A DNA stretch of 64,000 nt from Streptomyces zingiberis (GCF_012034935.1 NZ_JAATEN010000002.1:124001-188000); one strand, 5' to 3'. Numbered from the stretch's first letter, positions 43,603-53,712 are shown. Notes: generated from the sequence alone by a model not told the origin. Numbers and translations: made by a program.

Positions 43603-44922
43603 GTGACACTCCAGGCGATCGAAGAGGTCCGTCTCACCGCGTTCAAGAGCTTCCGCGGCGAGGCGCTGCCCCTCGCGCCGCTCACCGTCCTGATCGGCCG
43701 GAACAGCAGTGGCAAGTCCAACGCCCTGGATGGTCTGGAGGTGCTCTCCCGGCTGGCCCGCGGGGAGGACGTGATCGAGGCGCTGGAGAGCCGGCGCGGC
43801 GAATCCGGCCCGGTGCGCGGCGGGCTGGCCGGCTGCGTCCCGCACGGCTCCGGCCACTTCACCCTCGGCTGCACGGTGCGGCGGGAGGAGGAGGGGAAGC
43901 GGTGGCTGGTCGACCTGGACATCACGGTGCAGGTGGAGCCGGAGGTCCGGATCGTCCGTGAGACGATCACCGGCCCGACCCACCAGGGGCGGCGGAAGGT
44001 TCTGGAGACGACGGACGAGCCACCGGGCCCCGGCGCGGTGCTCGCGGCCGTGCACAACGGCAGACCCGGCCGGAACCCCCAGGTGGCGTTCCGCGCCTCG
44101 CGTCTGCTCGCGGCGCAGCTCCCCGGACGCCTGATGGGCGACACCGAGGGGGAGCGGGACACCCTCTGGTGCGCGGAGACCGTGGTGTCGGCGCTCTCCG
44201 GGGTCTTCCACCTGGACCCGGTGCCTCACCTGATGCGTCAGTACGTACCGGCGCGCGATGTCCACCTGCGGCGCACCGCGGAGAACCTGTCCGCCGCCGT
44301 GGGAAGTCTCCAGCGGCAGGAGTCCGGGCTCTTCCAGCGCCTGGTGGAACTCGTGCGCGGGCTGACGGACCACGACATCGAGCGACTGGCGGTCACCCGG
44401 TCCGAACTGGGAGACGTGATGCTCGCGCTCGACGAGGGCGGCCACGGACTGACCCCGGCCCGGGAGATGAGCGACGGAATGCTGCGCTTTCTGGCGGTGG
44501 CCACGTCCTTGCTCACCGGCGGCAGCGGGCTCGACCTCGGGCCACGGGTCCCGGAGCGGTCCGCGCACTCGTTGATGCTGGTGATCGAGGAACTGGAGAA
44601 CGGCCTGCACCCCTCGCAGGCGTCGGAAGTCCTGCAACTGGTCCGGCAGGCCAGCGCCGAGAACAGCACGCAGGTGCTGATCACCACCCACAGCCCGGCC
44701 CTGCTCACCGCTCTGGACAGCGCCGACCACGAGGGCGTCGTCGTCTGCGCCCGTGACCGCGGGACGGGGACCAGCCGGCTCCACCGGCTGACGGAGCTGG
44801 AGTCGTATCCGGCGGCGATGGCCGCCGGAACCCTGGGGGACGTGGTCGCCCGCGGCCGTCTGGAGAACCGCGGTGGCGACCGGGACTACTCGGACTTCGA
44901 CCGGCTGCTCGGAATCGGGTGA
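43603..44922 (+). CDS. AAA15/OLD-like ATPase of a two-gene module
   Basis: 439 aa. SMC/Rad50-type ABC ATPase head: Walker A GRNSSGKSN (residues 32-40) in the N-terminal LTAFKSFRGEALPLAPLTVL, a signature-like SDGMLRFLAVATSLLTGG, Walker B SLMLVIEELENGLHPSQ and the His switch ITTHSPALLTALD. The middle 220 residues replace coiled coils with a beta/alpha insertion. There is no C-terminal TOPRIM nuclease as in true OLD proteins. The next gene, overlapping by GTGA, encodes a PIN-like nuclease. ATPase-plus-separate-nuclease pairs of this type (PARIS, OLD/RloB-like systems) are phage defences, so a similar role is inferred. Substrate and trigger unknown. Confidence 0.88.
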   Translation: MTLQAIEEVRLTAFKSFRGEALPLAPLTVLIGRNSSGKSNALDGLEVLSRLARGEDVIEALESRRGESGPVRGGLAGCVPHGSGHFTLGCTVRREEEGKRWLVDLDITVQVEPEVRIVRETITGPTHQGRRKVLETTDEPPGPGAVLAAVHNGRPGRNPQVAFRASRLLAAQLPGRLMGDTEGERDTLWCAETVVSALSGVFHLDPVPHLMRQYVPARDVHLRRTAENLSAAVGSLQRQESGLFQRLVELVRGLTDHDIERLAVTRSELGDVMLALDEGGHGLTPAREMSDGMLRFLAVATSLLTGGSGLDLGPRVPERSAHSLMLVIEELENGLHPSQASEVLQLVRQASAENSTQVLITTHSPALLTALDSADHEGVVVCARDRGTGTSRLHRLTELESYPAAMAAGTLGDVVARGRLENRGGDRDYSDFDRLLGIG

Positions 44923-45401
44923 CGGGCGTGGCGCGCAGAGTCGAGTTCGTCGACACCTCCGTCCTGTGCAACCTCCTCGGTGTCCCGGGCAAGTGCCAGG
45001 ACCGTGAGGAGGTGGCCGCCGACCTCGTCCGCAAGCGAGCGGCGCGGGACTGCACCCTGCTGCTCCCCGTCACGGCGGTGATCGAGACGGGGAACCACAT
45101 CGCCCAGTTACCGGACGGCGCGGCACGCAGGACCTGTGCGGAGCGCTTCGCCACGGTGCTCCGGACGGTGGTGGAGGGCACGGCGCCCTGGGCGCTGAAC
45201 GAGGTGGAGTGGAACGGCGCCCACCTGGAGGCCCTGATCGCCGGGGGACGGACGGGCAGCAGCCTGATCGAGCACGCCTGCAACCGTCTGGGCTGCGGCG
45301 ATCTCAACATCCTGATCGAGCGGGACCGTTACCTGGCCCGTACCTCCGGCATCGAGGCCAGGGTCTGGACGCTCGACGCGCTGCTCGGCTCCTACGCCTG
45401 A
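44919..45401 (+). CDS. PIN-like nuclease partner
   Basis: 160 aa from GTG 44919 overlapping the ATPase stop; GTG 44928 is an alternative. The N-terminal strand ends in VEFVDTSVLCNLL with Asp12 followed by Thr-Ser, the classic first acid of PIN domains. Further acids: Glu in PVTAVIETGNHIAQL and Asp in LGCGDLNILIERDRYLA. The order D..E..D and the alpha/beta pattern fit a PIN-like RNase. It could act as the toxic effector released or activated by the ATPase. PIN proteins in VapC pairs have a small antitoxin; none is here. Confidence 0.75.
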   Translation: MTGVARRVEFVDTSVLCNLLGVPGKCQDREEVAADLVRKRAARDCTLLLPVTAVIETGNHIAQLPDGAARRTCAERFATVLRTVVEGTAPWALNEVEWNGAHLEALIAGGRTGSSLIEHACNRLGCGDLNILIERDRYLARTSGIEARVWTLDALLGSYA

Positions 45402-45412
45402 TCCGGTGCCGG

Positions 45413-45480
45413 CCGCGGGCCCGGGTGCCCTCGCCGGGCGCGGGCGGGCCCGGGGCACGGCGGCGGGCCGGGGCCCGCGG
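45413..45480. terminator. Two-tier hairpin between convergent genes
   Basis: Outer stem CCGCGGGCCC (45413-45422) with GGGCCCGCGG (45471-45480), inner GTGCCC (45425-45430) with GGGCAC (45453-45458). Confidence 0.6.
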
Positions 45481-45499
45481 TGGTGCGCGGGGGCTTCGG

Positions 45500-46618
45500 T
45501 CAGTACAGGCTGCCCAGCGCCTCCGGGGTGAAGGGCTTCAGTTCGGCGGTGCGGCCGTCGAGGACCTTCGCGGCCCACTCGGGGTCGGCCAGCAGGGCGC
45601 GGCCGACGGCCACCAGGTCGAACTCCTCGCGCTCCAGCCGGTCCAGCAGGTCGTCCAGGCCGGTGACATCGGCCGGCTCGCCCCGGAAGCTGCTCATGAA
45701 CTCACTGCTCAGGCCGACCGAGCCGACGGTCACGGTGGGCAGGCCGGACAGCTTGCGTGCCCAGCCGGCGAGGTTGAGGCCGGAACCCTCGAACGCGGGC
45801 TCCCAGTAGCGGCGCGTGGAGCAGTGGAAAACGTCGGCGCCCGCCTCGGCCAGCGGGGCGAGAAGGGCCTCCAGCTCCTGGGGGGACTCCGCCAGCCGGG
45901 CGGTGTAGTCGCTCATCTTCCACTGGGAGAGCCGGAAGAGGATCGGGAAGTCCGGGGAGACCGCACCACGGCAGGCGGCGATGATCTCCGCCGCGAAGCG
46001 GGTGCGCGCGAGGAGGTCCCCGCCGTAGGCGTCGTCACGCCGGTTGGTGTGGGCCCAGAGGAACTGGTCGATCAGATAGGCGTGGGCACCGTGCAGTTCG
46101 ATGCCGTCGAAGCCCCGGGCCTCGGCCGCGGCGGCGGCCGAGGCGAAGGCGGCGACGACGTCGTCGATGTCGTCCAGGGTCATCGCGCGGCCCGGTTCGG
46201 AGTCCTTCACCGGGACGCCGGACGGGCCTACGGGGGGTGCCTCGGGGACGGGCGGGGCCCCGGCGTCACGCGCCATGCCCACATGCCAGAGCTGCGGCAC
46301 GATCCGCCCGCCGGCGGCGTGGACGGCGTCCGCCACCCGGCCCCAGCCGGCCAGCGGCTCCTCGCCGTGGAAGCGAGGGACGCGGTCGCTCGTCCCGGCG
46401 GAGGGGTGGTCGACGTAGGTGCCCTCGGTGATGAGCAGGCCGACGCCGGCGGCGGCCCGCCGGGCGTAGTACGCGGCCACGTCGGGGCCGGGCACGCCGC
46501 CCGGGGAGTACTCGCGGGTCATCGGGGCCATCGCGAGGCGGTTGCGGACCGTCAGCCCGCCCAGGGTGAGGGGACGTCCGAGGATCTGCGCGGCCCGGGA
46601 GGTGGGACTGTTCGCCAT
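45500..46618 (-). CDS. Old yellow enzyme family NADH:flavin oxidoreductase
   Basis: 372 aa. FMN-binding TIM barrel: LTVRNRLAMAPMTREYS, GTYVDHPSAGTSDRVPRFHG, active-site pair in GIELHGAHAYLIDQFLW (His-x-x-His) and TNRRDDAYGGDLLARTRFA, and VGRALLADPEWAAK at the phosphate site. Reduces activated alkenes using NAD(P)H. It stands alone. The substrate is unknown. Confidence 0.94.
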   Translation of the reverse strand: MANSPTSRAAQILGRPLTLGGLTVRNRLAMAPMTREYSPGGVPGPDVAAYYARRAAAGVGLLITEGTYVDHPSAGTSDRVPRFHGEEPLAGWGRVADAVHAAGGRIVPQLWHVGMARDAGAPPVPEAPPVGPSGVPVKDSEPGRAMTLDDIDDVVAAFASAAAAAEARGFDGIELHGAHAYLIDQFLWAHTNRRDDAYGGDLLARTRFAAEIIAACRGAVSPDFPILFRLSQWKMSDYTARLAESPQELEALLAPLAEAGADVFHCSTRRYWEPAFEGSGLNLAGWARKLSGLPTVTVGSVGLSSEFMSSFRGEPADVTGLDDLLDRLEREEFDLVAVGRALLADPEWAAKVLDGRTAELKPFTPEALGSLY

Positions 46619-46974
46619 GGAATTCCTTCGTCCTGTCGGCGGTACGGCCGCGCGGGGCGGCCGGGGTCGTCAGGCTGGAACATCCGGAGGGATCCTCCGA
46701 TTCCTCCGGCCGGGGCGCGCCGGGGTGTTCGATGCGTGACGCTCGTCACAGACGCCGGTTCGGGATCACCGGCCGTCGCCCACGGGCCTGCCGGTGATGC
46801 ACCGCGCGGCCCGGCCCCGGCCCCGGTCCCCCGGCCGCCGGGCGCGGTGACGGCGGGACGGCGGCCGGGGCGCGGAACCGGGCGGGTGCGCGGCCGGGCG
46901 GTGCGGTGGGGCGGTGCGGTGGGGCGGTTGGGCCGGCCCTCCGGCCCGACGGCGCCGGGGCCGCGCGCGTGCCG
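46619..46974. other. Intergenic region with short G-rich repeats
   Basis: 356 bp. A 13-bp unit, GCGGTGCGGTGGG, occurs twice in tandem with a partial third copy at about 46899-46930. No gene recognised. The OYE promoter should lie in its left part. Confidence 0.5.
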
Positions 46975-47277
46975 TCAGCCGCCCCGGCGGGCCCCGCCCG
47001 GCCCGTCGAACTCACCGGCCTTGACCCCGCGGAGCAGGGCGCCGAGTGCCGCGGCCGAGACGGTGAGGACCGTTCCCGGGGTGTCGCTCTCGCGCAGGGC
47101 CACGGCGGACCCGGCGGTCGCGAGCTCCACGCACTCGCCTTCCTCCTGGGAGTAGGAGGACTTCTGCCAGCGCCACGGGCCCGCGGGGTTCCGCGCCTGC
47201 CGCACCGGCCGGCCCCGGTGGGCCGGCTGCCGCTGCCGGACGTTCCGGCCGTTCTGCCGGATGGTCTGCTTGGCCAT
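46975..47277 (-). CDS. DUF397 domain protein
   Basis: 100 aa. The DUF397 core is WRWQKSSYSQEEGECVELA, VALRESDTPGTVLTVSAAAL and LLRGVKAGEFDG. It follows the Xre-family gene by 12 bp. Such DUF397-Xre pairs are abundant in Streptomyces and some behave as regulator/antagonist or toxin-antitoxin-like couples controlling development. The basic 40-residue N-terminal extension is longer than usual; an internal start is possible. Confidence 0.92.
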   Translation of the reverse strand: MAKQTIRQNGRNVRQRQPAHRGRPVRQARNPAGPWRWQKSSYSQEEGECVELATAGSAVALRESDTPGTVLTVSAAALGALLRGVKAGEFDGPGGARRGG

Positions 47278-47289
47278 CGGATGGACCCT

Positions 47290-48144
47290 TCACAGCTCGC
47301 GCACGACGGAGTGGATGAAGGCACGCGACTCGGCCTCGCCGAGCGCCTCCGACTGCATGGCGTCGAAGAGGTGCCGGTACTTCCTGAGCTGGGGTTCGGT
47401 GTCGAGGAGCACCATCCCGTGCGCCGCGTCGACCTGCACGGCGTCCAGTTGGGGGACGGGACCGCAGGCGTAGAGCATCGCGTGGCCCGAACCGATGTGG
47501 GCCTCGGAGGCGAACGGGATCACCCGGAGGCTGATGTCCGGCCGTTCCCCCAGCTCCGCCATGGTCGTGAGCTGCTCGCGCACCACCCGCCGGCCGCCGA
47601 AGCGCATCCGCAGCGCGGCCTCGTGGATCACCACCTCGTACGGGGACGCCCGGCGCCCGGACAGGACCCGCTGCCGCTCCATGCGGTGGGAGACCCGCGC
47701 CTCCAGCTCCGTCCGGGGCAGGGGCGGCATCGCGGCGCCGAAGATGGTGCGGGCGTACGCCTCGGTCTGTAACAGGCCGGGAATGTGCGTGATCTGGATG
47801 GTGCGCAGCCGGGTGGCGTGGTGCTCCAGCTCGGAGAGGTCCAGCAGGGAGGCTGGCAGGATCCCCCGGTACGCCTCCCACCAGCCCTGGCCGCGCTGTT
47901 CGTAGGTGATGGCCACGAGGGTGTCGATCAGCGTGGAGTCCCCGCACGAGTAGAAGGTCGCGAGCCGCCGCAGCCGTTCCTCGCTGATGCCCAGCCTCCC
48001 GGCCTCGATATGGCTGACCTTGGCGGGGTCGACCCCGAGGAGCCTGGCGGTGTCGCGGGCGGTCACGCCCGCGGCCTGCCGCATCCTCCGCAGCTCGGCA
48101 CCCAGGCGCTCCTGCCGAGCTGTGGGTGTGCTTCTCAGCGACAT
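47290..48144 (-). CDS. Xre-family helix-turn-helix regulator with DUF5753 domain
   Basis: 284 aa from ATG 48144 with AAAGGA upstream. HTH_31: ELRRMRQAAGVTARDTARLL, VDPAKVSHIEAGRLGIS; C-terminal DUF5753 with GLLQTEAYARTIF and VRVIPFASEAHIG-type segment (ISLRVIPFASEAH). Paired with the DUF397 protein downstream, to which it probably binds. Confidence 0.93.
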   Translation of the reverse strand: MSLRSTPTARQERLGAELRRMRQAAGVTARDTARLLGVDPAKVSHIEAGRLGISEERLRRLATFYSCGDSTLIDTLVAITYEQRGQGWWEAYRGILPASLLDLSELEHHATRLRTIQITHIPGLLQTEAYARTIFGAAMPPLPRTELEARVSHRMERQRVLSGRRASPYEVVIHEAALRMRFGGRRVVREQLTTMAELGERPDISLRVIPFASEAHIGSGHAMLYACGPVPQLDAVQVDAAHGMVLLDTEPQLRKYRHLFDAMQSEALGEAESRAFIHSVVREL

Positions 48145-48464
48145 GACGTCCTTTCTGTGTCTGGTGTGTCGCGTGTGACGCATCACCCTTTCATGAACCG
48201 TGTGCGGGTGGGGACTTGGCGTGATCACACCGCCCGGATCGGGCCCGCGCGGGCCCGGCCGGCCCGCTCCCGGAGGCACCGGCCGGCTCCGGCGGGCAGG
48301 ATCCGGCGGGCGGCACGACGGAGCCCGGGACCTCCCGTTCCTGTGGAGGTCCCGGGCCACGGTGAAACTCCGGCGGGCGCCCGTCCGGCCGCCCTCGCGT
48401 CACGGGGCGGCGTCCCGGCGCCCACCGCGCGCCGGGGTGGTGTGTCCGGTGAGGCCCCGGAGGC
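48145..48464. other. Intergenic region with GalM terminator
   Basis: 320 bp. The Xre promoter should lie next to 48144, where repeated GTGTGTC/GTGTGAC words (48160-48180) are seen. The rest is GC-rich and gene-free apart from the hairpin at 48323. Confidence 0.5.
48323..48357 (-). terminator. Hairpin ending the sugar operon
   Basis: Perfect 13-bp stem (48323-48335 with 48345-48357), 9-nt loop. It is downstream of the aldose epimerase, the last gene of the long minus-strand operon. Confidence 0.65.
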
Positions 48465-49655
48465 TCAGCGGGCGGAGAAGGAGTGCACCGTCTCCGAGCG
48501 GTAGGTCTCCCCGGGCCGCAGCACGGTCGACGGGAAGGAGGGCTGGTTCGGGGAGTCCGGGAAGTGCTGGGTCTCCAGGCAGAAGCCGTCACCCTGGCGG
48601 TAGACCCGGCCCGAGGTGCCGGCGAAGGAGGCGTCCAGGAAGTTGCCGGTGTAGAGCTGCACGCCCGGTTCCGTGGTGGCGATGCGCAGGGTGCGGCCGG
48701 AGCGCGGTTCGGTGACCGTCATGGCGTGGCGGGGGCGCGCCGTGCTGCCCTTGTCGAGGACGTAGTTGTGGTCGATGCCCCGGCCGCGGAGGATCTGCTG
48801 GTGCCCGTCGCGGATGTCCCGGCCGATGGCCTTCGCGCGCCGGAAGTCGAACGGGGTGCCGGCCACCGGCATCAGCTCGCCGGTCGGGATGAGCCCGGCG
48901 TCCACGGCGGTGATGCGGGAGGCGTCCAGCCGCAGCTCGTGGCCGAGCACCGAGCCGGAGCCCTCGCCGGCGAGGTTGAAGTAGGTGTGGTTGGTGAGGT
49001 TGACGACCGTCGGGGCGTCCGTCGTGGCCCGGTAGGTGATGCGGAAGTCCCCGTCACCGGTGAGGACGTACTCCACCCGCACCGTCAGCGCGCCGGGGTA
49101 CCCCATCTCACCGTCCGGGGAGACCCGGCTGAGCACCAGCCCGGTGTCACCGCCGCGGGTGAACGGCTCGACCTTCCAGACGCGCTTGTCGAAGCCCTGG
49201 TCGCCGCCGTGCAGGCTGTGGTCCCCGTCGTTGACGGGGAGCTGGTACGTCCTGCCGTCGAGGGTGAAGCGGCCGCGGGCGATGCGGTTGCCGTAGCGCC
49301 CGATCAGCGCCCCGAAGTAGGGGCTGTGCTCCAGGTAGGAGGGGAGGTCCGCGAAGCCGAGCGAGACGTTGGCCGTCCGGCCGCGCCGGTCGGGGATCTC
49401 CAGCGACTGGACGATGCCGCCGTAGGAGAGCACCCGCAGCCGGGTGCCGCCGTTCGAGAACGTCCAGCGGTCGACCCGGGTGCCGTCCGGGAGGGTGCCG
49501 AAGGTGTCACGGACGGGGGCGCCGCGCCCGGCGGGAACGCCCGCCCCGCGCTCCGCGGCGCCCTGTTCCCGGGCCTCCGCCGTACCTGCTGTCGTCATGG
49601 TCGTGGCCGCCAATCCAGCGGCCGCGGCCGCTATCACCGTGCGTCTCGATGTCAT
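48465..49655 (-). CDS. galM: Secreted aldose 1-epimerase
   Basis: 396 aa. Signal peptide (MTSRRTVIAAAAAGLAATTM..., Ala-rich with two Arg, possibly Tat), so it acts outside the membrane, interconverting sugar anomers before uptake. Catalytic residues: His in LTNHTYFNLAGEG and Glu in FCLETQHFPDSPNQPSFPS; GNRIARGRFTLDG and LHGGDQGFDKRVW are family signatures. Last gene of the importer operon, 90 bp after the permease. Confidence 0.95.
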   Translation of the reverse strand: MTSRRTVIAAAAAGLAATTMTTAGTAEAREQGAAERGAGVPAGRGAPVRDTFGTLPDGTRVDRWTFSNGGTRLRVLSYGGIVQSLEIPDRRGRTANVSLGFADLPSYLEHSPYFGALIGRYGNRIARGRFTLDGRTYQLPVNDGDHSLHGGDQGFDKRVWKVEPFTRGGDTGLVLSRVSPDGEMGYPGALTVRVEYVLTGDGDFRITYRATTDAPTVVNLTNHTYFNLAGEGSGSVLGHELRLDASRITAVDAGLIPTGELMPVAGTPFDFRRAKAIGRDIRDGHQQILRGRGIDHNYVLDKGSTARPRHAMTVTEPRSGRTLRIATTEPGVQLYTGNFLDASFAGTSGRVYRQGDGFCLETQHFPDSPNQPSFPSTVLRPGETYRSETVHSFSAR

Positions 49656-49745
49656 GCCGTGCCGATCCTCTCAGGGGCTACAGGGGACAGAGCGGACAAG
49701 GGGAGCGGGCGGCCCCACCGGGGGCCGCCCGCCGTGCCGGGGCCG

Positions 49746-50999
49746 TTACGAGCCGACCCGGCGCTTGTTCCAGACGTCGAAGCCGACCGCCGCCAGCAGC
49801 ACCAGGCCCTTGATGACCTGCTGGTAGTCGGTGCCGATGCCGACCAGCGACATCCCGTTGTTGAGCACGCCGAGCACCAGGCCGCCGATGATCGCGCCGA
49901 GCACCGTGCCGACCCCGCCGCTGGCCGAGGCCCCGCCGATGAACGCGGCCGCGATGGCCTCCAGCTCGAAGTTGATGCCGGCGTTGGGGGTCGCCGCCGT
50001 CAGCCGGGCCGCGTAGACGACCCCCGCCAGGGCGGCGAGCATGCCCATGTTCACGAAGACCAGGAAGGTGACGCGCTTGTCCTTCACCCCGGACAGCTTG
50101 GCCGCCGCCCGGTTGCCGCCCATCGCGTAGACGTGCCGGCCGATGACCGCCTTGCGCATCACGAAGCCCAGCGCCATCAGCAGACCGCACAGGATGAGCA
50201 GCACGATCGGCGCGCCGTGGTAGCTGGCCAGGGTCATCGCGAAGGCGATGATCGCCGCCACCAGGGCGGCGCACTTCACGGCGAAGAGGCCGATCGGCAT
50301 GGTCTCCAGCTCGTACCGCTCCTGCTGCCGGCGGTCGCTCCACTCCCGCCACACCACGTAGACCACCAGGACCAGGGCGATCACCAGGGTCGGGTTGTGG
50401 TAGTTGGTGGAGGGGCCCATCTCCGGGATGAAGCCGTTGCCCAGCGACTGGAAGCCGTCCGGGAAGGGCCGCAGGGTCTGGCCCTCCAGCATGATCTGGG
50501 TGGCCCCGCGGAAGAGCAGCATCCCGGCGAGGGTGACGATGAACGACGGGACGCCGATGTAGGCGATCCAGAAGCCCTGCCAGGCGCCGGCCGCCACCCC
50601 GATCAGCAGGCAGATGATCAGGGCCGGTACCCAGGGCATGTCGTTTTTGATCATCAGGACGCCCGCGACCGAGCCGGTGAAGGCGGCCAGCGAGCCCACC
50701 GACAGGTCGATGTGGCCCGCGATGATGACGATCATCATGCCGATGGCCAGGATGAGGATGTAACTGTTCTGCTGGACCAGGTTGGTGACGTTCTGCGGCT
50801 TGAGCAGGATGCCGTCGGTCCACACCTGGAACAGCACGACGATCATCGCCAGCGCGAGCAGCATCCCGTACTGCCGCATGTTGGCGCGCATCCCGCGCAG
50901 CACGGTGGCGGCCAGCTGCGAACCGGCGGAGCCGGACGGGCCGGGGGAGCCGGGCCCTGGTCCGGGGCCCGGGTCCTTGGTGGTGGTCGTGGTGCTCAT
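49746..50999 (-). CDS. mmsB: ABC monosaccharide importer permease (MmsB/GguB/XylH-like)
   Basis: 417 aa from ATG 50999, overlapping the ATPase stop (ATGA). About 10 helices; [20 protein letters not shown] and [20 protein letters not shown] are signatures of the CUT2 family. [20 protein letters not shown] follows near the C-terminus. The N-terminal 28 residues are Thr/Gly/Pro-rich. Longer than RbsC-type permeases, as in the XylH/GguB group that carries xylose, arabinose or galactose. Confidence 0.93.
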   Translation of the reverse strand: MSTTTTTKDPGPGPGPGSPGPSGSAGSQLAATVLRGMRANMRQYGMLLALAMIVVLFQVWTDGILLKPQNVTNLVQQNSYILILAIGMMIVIIAGHIDLSVGSLAAFTGSVAGVLMIKNDMPWVPALIICLLIGVAAGAWQGFWIAYIGVPSFIVTLAGMLLFRGATQIMLEGQTLRPFPDGFQSLGNGFIPEMGPSTNYHNPTLVIALVLVVYVVWREWSDRRQQERYELETMPIGLFAVKCAALVAAIIAFAMTLASYHGAPIVLLILCGLLMALGFVMRKAVIGRHVYAMGGNRAAAKLSGVKDKRVTFLVFVNMGMLAALAGVVYAARLTAATPNAGINFELEAIAAAFIGGASASGGVGTVLGAIIGGLVLGVLNNGMSLVGIGTDYQQVIKGLVLLAAVGFDVWNKRRVGS

Positions 51000-52606
51000 C
51001 GCGTTCGTCCTCTGTCCATGGTCATGTGGCGCATCAGCACTTCCTGGGTGGCCTCCGCCCGGTCCACCTCGCCGGTCAGCCGGCCGGCGGCCATCGTGTA
51101 GATCCGGTCGCACATCCCCAGCAGCTCCGGCAGCTCCGAGGAGATGAGGAGCACCGCCTTGCCCTGGGCGGCCAGTTCCCCCACCACCGTGTAGATCTCG
51201 TACTTCGCGCCCACGTCGATGCCGCGGGTCGGCTCGTCGAGGATCAGCACGTCCGGGCCGGCCTGGAGCCACTTGCCGAGGACGACCTTCTGCTGGTTGC
51301 CGCCGCTGAGCCGGCCCACGGTCTCGAACACCGTGGGGGCCTTGATGTTGAGCGACGTGCGGTAGCGCTCGGCGGCCCGGGTCTCCTCGTGTTCCCTGAT
51401 CACCCCGCGCCGGGAGACCTTGCCGAGCGAGGCGATGGTGACGTTGCGGCGGATGTCGTCACCGAGGTTGAGCCCGTAGGTCTTGCGGTCCTCCGTGACG
51501 TACGCGATGCCGTGGGCGACGGCCTCGGGCACGGTACGGGTGGAGACCTCCCGGCCGTCGCGGAGCACGTGACCCGAGGCGTGCCGCCCGTAGGAGCGGC
51601 CGAAGACGCTCATCGCCAGCTCGGTGCGGCCGGCGCCCATCAGCCCGGCGATGCCGACGACCTCCCCCCGCCGCACCTCCAGGGAGACCCCGTCGACCAC
51701 CTTCCGCTGCTGGTCGATGGGGTGGTGCACGGTCCAGTCCACGATCCGCAGGGCCGGCGGCGCGGTGGCGTCCCCACCCTCGTACCGGGGGCGTTCGGGG
51801 AAGCGGTGGCCGAGGTCGCGGCCGACCATGCCCCGGATGATCCGCTCCTCGGTGACGGCGGGCTCGGCGTCCGGGGTCTCGCGGACGGTGAGGGTCTCCA
51901 CCGTCCGGCCGTCCCGCAGCACGGTCACGGTGTCCGCGATCCCCAGCACCTCGCCGAGCTTGTGCGAGATGAGGATGCAGGAGATCCCCTGGGCACGGAA
52001 CTCCCGCAGCAGATCGAGGAGTTTCGCGCTGTCCTCGTCGTTGAGGGCGGCGGTGGGCTCGTCCAGGATGAGCAGCCGCACCTCCTTGGCGAGCGCCTTG
52101 GCGATCTCCACGAGCTGCTGCTTGCCGACGCCGATGTCCGCGATCCGGGTCTGCGGGGAGTCGGTCAGGCCCACCCGGCGCAACAGCTTCCCGGCCCGCC
52201 CCAGGGTGTCGTTCCAGTCGATCACCCCGCGGGTGGTCTGCTCGTTGCCGAGGAAGATGTTCTCGGCGATCGACAGGTACGGGATGAGCGCGAGCTCCTG
52301 GTGGATGATGACGATGCCGCGCCGCTCGCTGGCCCGGATGTCCTTGAACGCGCACGGCTCGCCCCCGAGGACGATCTCGCCCTCGTAACTGCCGTGCGGA
52401 TGGACCCCGCTGAGCACCTTCATCAAGGTGGACTTCCCGGCGCCGTTCTCCCCGCAGATCGCGTGGATCTCGCCCTCGCGCACGGAGATGTCCACACCCG
52501 AGAGCGCCTTGACGCCGGGGAAGGTCTTGGTGATGGAGCGCATCTCCAGCACGGGGCGCGGGGGCGCGGCGGTGGCCGCGCCGCCGGGTTCGGTTGCCTC
52601 CGCCAT
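50996..52606 (-). CDS. mmsA: ABC monosaccharide importer ATPase (MmsA/GguA/XylG-like)
   Basis: 536 aa with two fused ABC domains. First: [36 protein letters not shown]. Second: degenerate Walker [43 protein letters not shown], as usual for CUT2 ATPases. The start overlaps the binding-protein stop by one base (TGATG). Powers uptake with the neighbouring permease and binding protein. Confidence 0.95.
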   Translation of the reverse strand: MAEATEPGGAATAAPPRPVLEMRSITKTFPGVKALSGVDISVREGEIHAICGENGAGKSTLMKVLSGVHPHGSYEGEIVLGGEPCAFKDIRASERRGIVIIHQELALIPYLSIAENIFLGNEQTTRGVIDWNDTLGRAGKLLRRVGLTDSPQTRIADIGVGKQQLVEIAKALAKEVRLLILDEPTAALNDEDSAKLLDLLREFRAQGISCILISHKLGEVLGIADTVTVLRDGRTVETLTVRETPDAEPAVTEERIIRGMVGRDLGHRFPERPRYEGGDATAPPALRIVDWTVHHPIDQQRKVVDGVSLEVRRGEVVGIAGLMGAGRTELAMSVFGRSYGRHASGHVLRDGREVSTRTVPEAVAHGIAYVTEDRKTYGLNLGDDIRRNVTIASLGKVSRRGVIREHEETRAAERYRTSLNIKAPTVFETVGRLSGGNQQKVVLGKWLQAGPDVLILDEPTRGIDVGAKYEIYTVVGELAAQGKAVLLISSELPELLGMCDRIYTMAAGRLTGEVDRAEATQEVLMRHMTMDRGRTR

Positions 52607-53712
52607 CAGTTCAGCTCGGCCTCGGTGTAGGTGCCGTCCTCGACCAGCTGCTTCCAGTTGGACTTGTCCACGCTCACCGGCTGCAGCAGGTAGGCCGGTA
52701 CGACCTTCTTGCCGTTGTCGTAGGACTTGGTGTCGTTGACCTCGGGCTTGCCGCCGGTCAGGATCGCGTCCCCCATCTGCGCGGCGGACTTGGCGAGCTT
52801 GCGGATGTCCTTGTAGACGGTCTGCGTCTGCTCGTCGTCGATGATGGACTTGACCGAGGCCTTCTCCGCGTCCTGCCCGGTGATCACCGGGAACGGCTGG
52901 CTCTTGGTGCCGTACCCGACGCTCTTGAGCGCGGAGAGGACGCCGATGGAGATGCCGTCGTACGGGGAGAGCACGGCGTCCACGCGCTCGCTGGTGTACG
53001 CCTTGGAGAGCAGGTCGTCCATCCGCCGCTGGGCCGCGCCGCCGTCCCAGCGGAGCGTGGTGATCTGGTTGAGCTTGGTCTGCTTGGAGCGGACGACCAG
53101 CTTGCCGTCGTCGATGTACGGCTTGAGCACGCTCATGGCGCCGTCGAAGAAGAAGCGGGTGTTGTTGTCGTCGGGGGAGCCGGCGAAGAGCTCGATGTTG
53201 AACGGGCCCTTCTCGCCGCCGTCCTCCTTCAGCCCCAGCTTCTCCGCGATGTAGGTGCCCTGGAGGACGCCGACCTTGAAGTTGTCGAAGGTGGCGTAGT
53301 AGTCGACGTGCTCGGTGCCCATCAGCAGCCGGTCGTAGGCGATGACCGGGATGTTGTCGTCGGCGGCGCGCTGGATCACATTGGTGAGCGCGGCGCTGTC
53401 GATGGCGGCGATGACGATGAGCCGGTGGCCCTTGGAGATCATGTTCTCGATCTGGGCGACCTGCTCGTCGACGTCGTCGTTGCCGAACTGGAGGTCCGCC
53501 TTGTAGCCCTTGGACTCGAACTCCTTCGCCAGGTTGCGCCCGTCGGCGATCCAGCGCTCGGAGGACTTGGTGGGCATGGCCAGCCCGATGGTGCCGCCCT
53601 TCTCGTCGCCCCCCTTGCGGTCGTCGTCGACGCCGGTGCTGTCCTGCCCGCAGGCGGTGAGGGTGAGCGTGAGAACTGCCGCCGCCGCGGCCGCGGCTCG
53701 GAACGTTCGCAT
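52606..53712 (-). CDS. chvE: Periplasmic-type sugar-binding lipoprotein, ChvE-like
   Basis: 368 aa from ATG 53712. Lipobox LTLTACG (Cys about 22). Type-1 periplasmic binding fold: [76 protein letters not shown] and [16 protein letters not shown]. These match ChvE/GguA-system receptors that bind galactose, arabinose or glucose. Confidence 0.94.
   Translation of the reverse strand: MRTFRAAAAAAAVLTLTLTACGQDSTGVDDDRKGGDEKGGTIGLAMPTKSSERWIADGRNLAKEFESKGYKADLQFGNDDVDEQVAQIENMISKGHRLIVIAAIDSAALTNVIQRAADDNIPVIAYDRLLMGTEHVDYYATFDNFKVGVLQGTYIAEKLGLKEDGGEKGPFNIELFAGSPDDNNTRFFFDGAMSVLKPYIDDGKLVVRSKQTKLNQITTLRWDGGAAQRRMDDLLSKAYTSERVDAVLSPYDGISIGVLSALKSVGYGTKSQPFPVITGQDAEKASVKSIIDDEQTQTVYKDIRKLAKSAAQMGDAILTGGKPEVNDTKSYDNGKKVVPAYLLQPVSVDKSNWKQLVEDGTYTEAELN

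Noticed and set aside
44919..45401. PIN protein as the toxin of a VapBC pair
   Set aside because: No small antitoxin gene precedes it; the overlapping partner is a 439-aa ATPase.
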